Assembly: GCA_028386065.3 (NCBI GenBank)
Contig: JAKUCV010007535.1
Coordinates: 174,162-238,161 of the forward strand
Reading direction: 5' to 3'
Source: Turnera subulata
Taxonomy: Eukaryota > Streptophyta > Magnoliopsida > Malpighiales > Passifloraceae
DNA length: 64,000 bases
Shown: positions 55,871 through 64,000 of the stretch, one piece after another
Layout: every line of letters starts with the position of its first letter
How positions within the stretch are numbered: the first letter of the stretch is position 1
Made by a program: the position numbers and the translations under genes
Notes under the pieces: model-generated
The model's input: the letters and a program-made list of their open reading frames with translations, nothing else
Databases searched by the model: none
Told to the model about the DNA's origin: nothing

Positions 55871-56624
55871 TTTACGTACCTGCAGTTTTGCATTTGTCCC
55901 TTTGTATACCAGGGAAATTTTGTATCCTTTTTATGTACTCCGAGTTTTAATTTTTACTTTTTTTAAGCGCCTCGGGCAGTCCAGGCGATGATGTAGCCAT
56001 CTGCTCGGTCCATTTGACATGTGTCGCATTCTTATTGGAGCCATGTGGAAAAATTGTGGGACACAAATTTTTTAATTCCAGGAAAACGAAAATTATTTTA
56101 TGATTTTTTAATTCATATATGGGTCTGGTTTACCCAATTGTTTTCTGATTTTACTTTCATATAAAATTAATTTATATCCTAGATATGTTGTTTGTTGCTG
56201 TAATAAATTAAGACTCATGGATTAGACTCAATGTTGTGCCTGCTGTGGTGGGTAATTGGGGAATTTTTTGAAGACAAAGTCACTAACTAGTTTGGGCCCA
56301 CGCATTCCGTACTTGTGTGCATTATCTGGGGGGATATTATTTTCATCACTGTCATTAACTACACTTATCATGTCTTCAAATTTATATTTTGCGTATATGT
56401 ATCATATAAAAATGCTTCTGATCAGCTTCAACGCATAATTATTAAAAGAAAAAACATTTCCTAAAGATGTTTATAAGAGGATCGCATGCAAGTTTGGTTA
56501 CCCAGTTACCCTGAAGTTTCATTTATTACATTCATATATATTATATAGAAACGCAGCTGATTCATCACAAGCATCTGAGTACATAAACTCCAGGTAGTAG
56601 CTAGATTGTATATAGTAGGATTAA

Positions 56625-57107
56625 TTAGTAAGGTTTCTCCCCAATATAGTTGCCTCGAGGATCGTAGCTGCAGATAATGAAAGTTCCACCACTGTTGCAC
56701 CTCACCTTCGCGCATCCAACTCGCTCCGAGTTGCGCCAAACCACCTGAGTGTAATGGCCACACTGCTCCCCAGCTGCACAGGAGTTGGAGCCATAGTCAT
56801 AGAAGGCCTTCTCGCCCACCCACATTTGGACGGCCGCGGTGCCCGACATGTCGCCGCTGCTCCATGCAATGTTTTCCCCATAAGGTCCCCCAGAATGGAC
56901 AAGGTTGCAATCAACTACTCGCTGATTGGCATAGTTTTGTGCATAGTCAGCGAGGGTATTGTCCCAGGTTAGGGGATCAACGCCCACAGCTGCACGAGCT
57001 GAGTTATGAGCATCAAGATAGTCTTGTTGTGAGTCTTGGGAATAAGAGGGAAGGATTATGGCTAAACCAATCACACAGAAGAGAGCCACAGACATATTGG
57101 AGGACAT
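56625..57107 (-). CDS. PR1: Pathogenesis-related protein 1 (PR-1), gene 5
   Basis: A 160-aa secreted CAP protein. The frame is open to an ATG at 57137, but the ATG at 57107 ([14 protein letters not shown]) aligns with the other genes and is used here. The signal peptide runs to about residue 24 (LPSYSQ). CAP motifs are HNSARAAVG (about 35), [12 protein letters not shown] (about 53), [16 protein letters not shown] (about 67), [10 protein letters not shown] (about 98) and CGHYTQVVW (about 118). Six cysteines are present. The end [15 protein letters not shown] predicts the CAPE-like [11 protein letters not shown]. It is the closest paralogue of gene 4. Its TATA box is near (57188-57183), but the shared W-box module lies about 1.1 kb upstream, because 57215-58180 is unrelated to the gene 4 promoter. 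This may alter induction, which is inference. Confidence 0.95.
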   Translation of the reverse strand: MSSNMSVALFCVIGLAIILPSYSQDSQQDYLDAHNSARAAVGVDPLTWDNTLADYAQNYANQRVVDCNLVHSGGPYGENIAWSSGDMSGTAAVQMWVGEKAFYDYGSNSCAAGEQCGHYTQVVWRNSERVGCAKVRCNSGGTFIICSYDPRGNYIGEKPY

Positions 57108-57182
57108 GATTTTTGGTTTTTGATAGTTTGCAAGCACCTAAGCGTTGTGGGGTGTGGATGGTGGATCAACAGCCATTTGGTA

Positions 57183-57188
57183 TTTATA
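57183..57188 (-). promoter_or_regulatory. TATA box of PR-1 gene 5
   Basis: TATAAATACC on the minus strand, about 76 bp upstream of the ATG. Confidence 0.6.
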
Positions 57189-57214
57189 GAAATCAGTTGT
57201 GGAAAAGTTTGTTT

Positions 57215-58180
57215 GTGGAAAAAGAAGCTGAGGAGGAGAAACGTAGAATTTTCTATAAAAAAAGTTATATGGAATAACTAACTTAGTATATAAAAAAAAT
57301 GGAATAACTAAGTTACAAATGAAACTAGTGAAATCTAATAGATTGGAAAACCAAAGGGAATCGTCTTGTCAACTTTCCGCCTAATCAACAAGGAATTGTT
57401 CATAATTCTCAAAAAAAAAAAAAAACACACACAGACAAGGAATTATTGTTCATTCATTGTTGGCATATTAAACTAGCTAATTAATTTGAATTTAAGAGTC
57501 TTTATGTTATTAGGTTTTAAGACTCTATGTCCGATCGAGTTTAAGAGTCATGTCTTGTCAGTAAGTAAGAGTCTCCATAAATGAGTGTGTCAGGGTATTT
57601 TTATCAAGTGTAACAAAATATCAATTATGAGAAACACCGAAGAAGTGTGGCTACCGTGCCCCCAAGTTTATTGTGTGTAAGAATTTTCAAATTAAATAAA
57701 AATTTATTATTGTGAGTGATTTTTTTTTTTTTATATTCTACATTCATCCGACCCGTGCTATCAAACATTTTTGAGTTGCAAAATTAATATCGTTTATTCA
57801 TATGTTTTTTTTTTGCTAAATGCAGTGATAAACTAATAATGATACTCCAAATAGCCAACAAGAATTTGCTTACTTGGTTGAGCATTAATAATTCGTCCTT
57901 ACAACTAATACCATATATATGTCTGGATTGACCCGTTTTCTTAACCATCAAATTCTTCATATAATTCAGCATAACATTTAGCCCCGGCCCCTCCATGTAT
58001 ATAACTTGTAAATGAGAGAATTCTTGCATCAGACTCTCCAATGACGCATCATATTACACGGCACAATGTTCCTTTGCGCCATCATATCCTGCATGCATAT
58101 ACTTTTGATCAAAATGTCTTATTTCCCATATATATATCGTTGGATGCCAGAATTGAGCGAATGTTGCGAAAAGGACGATA
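57215..58180. other. Non-homologous segment splitting the PR-1 gene 5 promoter
   Basis: The gene 4 upstream sequence runs from GAAATCAGTTGTGGAAGAG straight into GTGCCCTGTTTACGCG. In gene 5 these parts are separated by about 965 bp of AT-rich sequence. It has no gene, and I see no clear TIR, TSD or poly(A), so its origin is unknown. Confidence 0.65.
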
Positions 58181-58194
58181 GCTTTGATTTACTT

Positions 58195-59100
58195 GCAATT
58201 CTGCCCTGTTTACGAGGGAATTGACCGTCCGTTCAATTGTGACACACAGCTAAAATGGGCGCAACATGCGGATTGATTCCAGCATATTCGTTTGTTTCTA
58301 AGAAATTTTTACATTCACCTATCAAGTGCCGGGTCGTATGGAATTACTTTAGGAGGAAAAACACTAAGGATTTCTTCTAAGTAATGAATCGGATTTTTTT
58401 TATTTCCACAAACCATGGCTGCGTGTTTCAGATTTTTCTTTCAGCTTAAACTTCTTGAACCAATTGTTTTGACTCTCACATTTTTGAAACTTCAGCGGGA
58501 AACTGTAATATTCGGGGATAATAGCTCGAAAGAATATATTTTCCCACGTTCAATGACTTAAAACTTGCAAGGGATTGATTCCTCGTTCGATTGGGAAAAA
58601 GACCGTTCGTATATATAGAATTTTAGTAGAATGGGTACACGTAATTTCATCAACCTCAAATGACTTCATCAACCGATGAGCTGGTTTTCTACCCATATTT
58701 TAGTAAAATGAGTAAAAGCATTTGAGACAATCTCTAATGACTTCATCACTTGATGAGGTGTAGCTTCTAACTCTCTCCGCAAGGTAGGCTCTTAATTAAC
58801 TTTGGAAAAAAATCTTCCCAGAACTAATTAAACTAGAATATTATATATGCATAACTTCCTTCTCTATCCAAAAGCAACCATTATTACCTACACATGATGG
58901 CCATATAGAGCATAGACATTTGTATCCATCGTGTGGATTATTATCGCTGGTCCTAAATTAGGGGGCATTAATTGATTGATGAAGTAAACGTTTTTATCAG
59001 GACCATAGTAGAAAAGTGCAACAAGTAAAATACATTGACTAATTGACTTAGAAATGTGCACCACACACATTCGTTGAACAATCGATCACTTGGCTATAAC
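58195..59100. repeat. 5' flank of PR-1 unit 5, homologous to unit 4, with displaced W-box module
   Basis: 58200-59098 matches 45690-46590 closely (CTCAAATGACTTCATCAACC, TAACTCTCTCCGCAAGGTAG, TATTATCGCTGGTC). TTGACC is at 58221-58226. The homology then continues into 59105-59290, which corresponds to 52890-53040 and 55155-55200, beyond the LINE insertions of unit 4. Confidence 0.8.
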
Positions 59101-59459
59101 TGTTCATTTTCTTTTTTGGGTTGATAATTCAAGCATTTTTATCAATGAAGACAATAGATATGACGAGATCAGAGATAGGAAGCAGAGGAATTCACTAGAG
59201 GTGGTTATATCCAAGCTACAAAAAAAGAAAAGCGATTAGAACCTAATATGGGTATTATACGTTGGAACTTCTCAAGGAATGAATGAAGCTAACATTGAGA
59301 AAAGAGATAGAAAAGCTCATCAGTTTTTTTTTTCTTTTTTTCTTTTTAATGCTAATCATGAGTGACAAAGCTCATGAGTTTGTCGATATTTTTTTTCATA
59401 GAACTCATGAGTTTGTTGATATAACTGTTCGTAAGTGGTTAAAACCCATTAATTTCTCA

Positions 59460-60189
59460 TGATCTCTTTCTTTCGTTTCCAAATCTTTTTTTCCACCTTC
59501 TTTTCTCGAATTACTCTATATCATTTATTTATTTAGTATTTTTCCCTTTCTCTTTCTACTTCATAAAAGGGAAAAAAGAGAAGGAATGCCCTTAAGCCAA
59601 CCACAGAGAAAACAATACAGAACAAATACATGTCAGGAAAATTCCTAAATTTGATCATGAAGTAATCCTCTAAAGTCCAACCAGCTTATCCGATTTGAAT
59701 TCTTTTCTCTTCTCCTAGAATTACACCTACTAATTCTATCATTACTAGAAAATGCAAGCATGATGAAGTAATACCCAAAACCATTGGATGCTAATCTGGT
59801 GTGCCAACATAAAAAAAATTTGTGGCAAAACTATTTGTTCAATCATCTCAAACCATATTCAGACTTGGTTTTGATTTCTGAAACATAATAGTGAAACTGA
59901 TAAATTTGGGAGAGAAGTAATTTTTAATTCTTTTCAAGCGAGAACATCGGTTTAACTTTGCTCTCTCGATGAGGACGCTCCAGTATTTTGAGGCTTATCC
60001 CTTCCTCTCTCCCTTCACACGCTACTGTTTCATAAGACTGCTGCCAGACTCTTCATTTGCCACGCTTAAGTTATACGGGCCCCCACTCCTGGCCACAAGG
60101 CCCACATATTTAGATGGCAAAAGAGCTCGGTCCGAGCTGCTATCATAAGGGACCAGAGGCCCAGCAAAATCCCTTTCGGCCTTGTTTGT
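59460..60189. other. Intergenic, no gene seen
   Basis: AT-rich at first, then ordinary composition. No supportable feature. Confidence 0.5.
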
Positions 60190-63100
60190 AACTGATACTG
60201 ATACATACGGGCACAGAGATGACTCTTGGGTTATTCTGGGAATTGTCTTACTTGGTGGAATGGACAGTCCGATGAGGGCTGTATTATGGAGCGCCTAGAT
60301 CGGATGGTGGCTACTGATCAATGGCGTGCTTTGTTCCCTGAAGCTGGCGTCCAAAATCTACCGAGGGAGCATTCTGACCACTCTCCCATCAAGTTAAAAC
60401 TGTCACAAAATGCGGGAAGGGAGTCTAGAGCTGGTAAGCCTTTTAGATTTGAGGTTAAATGGCTGGAAGAGGAACAGGTGGAGCATGTAGTTAAACAAGC
60501 GTGGGAGTCTACCTCTTCCCCAATATCCTCTATTTCAGTACGGGATAAGATGGCAGTTTGTGGCGACCGGTTACGTGATTGGGGCAACGAAAGGTTTGGG
60601 TCTGTTAACAAAGAGACACAATGCTTGTGAGCTTTTCTTGGTTGGAAACAAAGATTACCAGTGTCAGCTCTTGTGGACAAGGAAATTCGTGAGACCCAAG
60701 CAAAGATTGCGGAGTTGGAAAAATGTGAAGAGATTAAATGGGCGCAACGATCTCGTGTTTCATGGCTCCAACATGGGGGCAAAAACACTTCCTATTTTCA
60801 TGGGAAGCATCTCAACGGCGGAAGCGAAATCGAGTTAAGAGCTTGAAGTCTGAGGATGGGGTATGGGTGAGTAAACAAGAACATATAGAAAAATTTATCA
60901 CAGACTACTACAAAAATCTTTTCACCACTAGCAATCCTCATGACATGGATTCTGTACTAAATTGTGTGTACTGCCGAGTTACCAAGGAAATGAATAATAT
61001 CCTAACTCTGCCTTTCACCAAAGACGAAATCCTTATTTCTCTCAAACAGATGCATCCTACGAAAACCCTCGGCCCGGATGGTATGTCTGATCTTTTTTTT
61101 AAAAAAATTTGGCATATCATTGGAGATTCCGTTTCACAATGCATTCTTATTATTCTTAATTCAGGGTCTGATGTCTCGAGTCTTAATCATACCTTTGTCT
61201 CTTTAATTCCCAAGGGTAGTAGTCCCGAGTCTTGTTTTCATTTTCGTCCTATTAGTTTATGTAATGTAGTCTACAAATTAGTGTCTAAGGTCCTAGCCAA
61301 TAGGTTGAAACTTGTTCTTTCTGATATTATTAGTGAGACTCAAAGTGCTTTTGTTCCTGGTAGGTTTATTACGGATAATGCCTTACTTGCCTTTGAAATT
61401 TTCCACTACATGAAGAAGAAAACAATGGGCAGACGAGGGTGGTTGGGTTTAAAAAAGGATATGAGCAAAGCTTATGATAGAGTCGAATGTCCTTTCCTGA
61501 AAGCAATTATGCTTAAACTAGGCTTCAATCACACTTGGGTACAATTAATCATGAACTGTGTAACTACTAGCAGTTTTTCTATTTTGGTTAATGGAGTACC
61601 AGGTGAACTTTTCCATCCAGAATGTGCATGGCCTTCTCCAGGGAGATCCTTTGTCTCCCTATCTGTTTCTTTTGTATGCAGAGGGGTTCTCATCCATGAT
61701 CCGCCAGGCTGAGCATGAAGGTCGAGTACATGGTGTACAGGTTTGCCGGTAAACCCCACCCATTAGTCATCTATTCTTTGCAGATGACAGTGTCATTTTT
61801 ACTCGGGCGACTATGCATGAAGCAGAAGCTATATTTAGGATTCTGAAGTGTTACGAGGCAGGATCAGGACAGGTCATAAACCTGGAAAAATCTGAACTAT
61901 TAGTGAGCCGTTATATGCTAGTTGAGAGAGTTACTCAAATCCAACGAAGGATGGGTGTGAAGACTGTTGATAAGTTCGAAAAGTATCTTGGTCTCCCGAC
62001 CTTGTTGGGCATGCCAAAAAAGAAATTTTTGCTTCAGTGAGAGATAGGCTTTGCAAAAAACTAAATGGCTGGAAGGAGAAGGTTTTATCTAGAGCTGAGA
62101 AGGAGGTATTATTGAAAGTTGTGGCACAGAGCATCCCGACTTATGTTATGAGTTGTTTCTTACTCCCGGATGGCATCTGTGATGATATGGAGAGGGCAAT
62201 GAGGCGATTTTGTTGGGGATTGGAGGAAGGTCAGCGTGGGGGCTGTTGGATAGCATGGAATAAGTTACGTATGGCGAAGTGTTATGGAGGGTGGGGGTTT
62301 CCGCAAGCTTAACCTTTTAACAAGGCAATGCTGGCTAAACAAGCGTGGAGGTTATTCCAATTGCCATAATCTTTGTTTGGTCAAGTTATGAAGGCTAAGT
62401 ACTTCCCACGAACAGAATTTGCTCAAGCTTGTTTAGGACCGTGTCTGAGTTACACATGGAGAAGTATCTTAGCCGGAAGGGAGGTTCTCCAACAAGGTGG
62501 CAAGTGGGTGATTGGTAATGGACATGCAGTTTGGGTCGCCCAGAACAATTGGGTGGATTTTCAAATCTCTGGTAATGCCTACTCCATAACTCATATCCCT
62601 CCTGATTTGATGGTCAGCTCTTTGATTGATCAGGATCTTAGGATGTGGAATTGCGTATGTATTCATGAGTTGTTCCCACAAGAGATTGCTACACGGATTA
62701 ACGGGATTCACTTGAGTTATTGCCTCCCTCCAGATCGTTTGACGTGTCCTCATACGCAACATGGAGATTATTCTGTCAGGTGTGGATATCACTGGCTTGC
62801 GGCCAGATTGTGTGAACCGGCTCAAGCGACTGCCGAGCCTTGTCACTGAAAGTGATGGAAGACTTTCTGGAAGCTCCACATCCCTCCTAAGGTCAAGGAC
62901 TTGGTCTGGCAGTTAGCTCACAATAGCCTTCCAACGAGGGACAACTTGATGGAGAGAGGAATAACGGAGCAGCCCTCTTTCCCACTCTGTGTAAGTGGCG
63001 AAGAATCAGTGACTCATCTGTTGCGCCTATGCAATTGGTGCAAGAAGGTCTGGAGCTTGCTGGTCTTTGGCACCAAATTCAGCTGGTGTCAGCGTCTTCT

Positions 63101-63802
63101 CCATTGGATTTCTTGATTAGCTTCCATGAGCAGCATCGGGCTGAAAAATTTGAACAATTGTGCATGACCATTTGGAGCCTCTGGATTTCCCGCAATGATC
63201 TGGTCTTCCAACAACAAGACCAGAATCAGCACTCTGTGTGTGTACTTGCTGCTTCTCTTTTACTTGATTATCAAAGAGCCAATTGCAGTTTAATTCCCCG
63301 TTTTCATCACCCTGGACCTCAACCTGTGCAGGCCTGGTCTAAGCCTCCAACTGGCTGGATCAAGATTAATACGAATGCAGCTCTTAGAGATGGTCTCGCT
63401 GGTTTAGGTATGGTAGCCCGGGATGAACAGGGGCAAGTTCTCTTTTCTGGGAATAAGGTGGTCCATGGTGTTCGGGACGCAAAACTAGCTGAGGCTTACA
63501 GTGTCCTATTCGCAATTCATATCGCCCAGGATTGTCAGGTGGATAAGCTTATTATAGAGACAGATTGTCTCCTACTGAAGAACGACACAAATAAGGGATC
63601 TTCACCTCATGATTGCAATTACTATATTATATTGGATATTTTGGAGGCACGGTCATCCTTTACCTCTTTTCAGTGTCAACATGTGAAGCGTGAGGCCAAC
63701 TCAGTTGCTCACTCTCTTAGTCAACTTGCTTTAGATTTGAACTATCTATATGTATGGCATAATTTAGTGCCTGGCTCGATCTTATCCTGTGTAGTTGCTG
63801 AT
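60190..63802 (+). pseudogene. Decayed, 5'-truncated LINE ORF2 (endonuclease C-terminus to RNase H)
   Basis: Plus-strand pieces in several frames. Endonuclease end: IMERLDRMVATDQW then EHSDHSPIKL (about 60285-60400). RT: TLGPDGMSDLFFKK (61070), FRPISLCNVVYKLVSKVLANR (61245), SAFVPGRFITDNALL (61345), DMSKAYDRVE (61460) and FFADDSVIFT (61780). Next come KYLGLPTLLGMPKKK (61985) and the zf-RVT region (about 62900-63060). RNase H: GWIKINTNAALRDGLAG (63355), AEAYSVLFAIHIAQ, IIETDCLLL and VKREANSVAHSLSQL (63690). The N-terminal endonuclease and ORF1 are absent. Frameshifts lie near 60630, 60840, 61700, 62040 and 62310. It ends abruptly at 63803. Confidence 0.85.
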
Positions 63803-64000
63803 TGTTGGGGAAATTCACACCAATTCAACACACTACAATTAACCGAATCAAATGCGCAGCGGAATAACCCGGTCAATTAATTTCCCCTCTTTGCGCAACC
63901 AAAATGAGATATCAACAACCAACCCAATAAATGCTAGCAACAAAACCAACACAAGCACAACACCAAATATACGTGGAAAACCCCCAAATGCGGGGTAAAA
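63803..64000. mobile_element. Probable start of a copia-type LTR, cut by the window end
   Basis: TGTTGGGGAAATTCACACC begins where the LINE coding sequence breaks off. The stretch ACGTGGAAAACCCC...GGGGTAAAA resembles a common plant copia LTR motif. Only one terminus is visible, so orientation and identity are open. Confidence 0.35.

Overview
The window is nuclear DNA of a flowering plant, most likely a eudicot. The evidence is a set of tandem PR-1 (CAP superfamily) defence genes, Ty1/copia and Ty3/gypsy chromovirus elements, plant L1-type LINEs with a C-terminal RNase H, tRNA-type SINEs, MITEs and a Helitron-like shell. The species cannot be read from the sequence. One assembly gap of Ns lies at 30212-30468. 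No rRNA, tRNA, CRISPR array or organellar segment was seen.

Layout. 1-13447 is a nested block of LTR elements. Its base is a non-autonomous element with LTRs of about 2.9 kb, arranged as LTR (partial) - internal - LTR - internal (partial). The first internal region is split by a 3.38-kb solo LTR (1378-4758) and the second LTR by a 2.87-kb solo LTR (9173-12043), each bounded by a 5-bp target duplication. The internal region has no gag-pol. It carries reverse-strand reading frames with their own TATA-like box and an upstream cluster of ACGT cores. A 5'-truncated, lightly broken copia element follows (13448 to about 17590).

19680-59450 is the PR-1 array, with five genes all on the minus strand (19680-20186, 24887-25384, 35475-35978, 45088-45570, 56625-57107). 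Genes 2 and 3 share long flanks, as do genes 4 and 5, so the array grew by segmental duplication. The duplicated units were later split by insertions: a Helitron-like element holding a MITE, a SINE and a 3.3-kb LTR (27708-33315); two related long-TIR elements (33449-34525 and 34551-35276); a chromovirus (36829-42721); an L1-type LINE (46606-52877); and smaller LINE fragments (53055-55870). 60190-63802 is another decayed LINE, cut at 63803 by what looks like a copia LTR that runs off the window.

Working picture. The only probably functional host genes are the five PR-1 genes, which encode secreted proteins of about 160 aa whose C termini match the CAPE peptide pattern. Genes 2-4 share a promoter module with a W-box about 155 bp upstream of the ATG. 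In gene 5 this module lies about 1.1 kb upstream because unrelated sequence sits in between. The most unusual structure is in the long LTRs. All four types or copies share a short exon-like segment between TATAG/CGTAG- and GTGAGG-type splice-like signals, and a cluster of TGGGCY (site II/TCP-type) motifs upstream of it.
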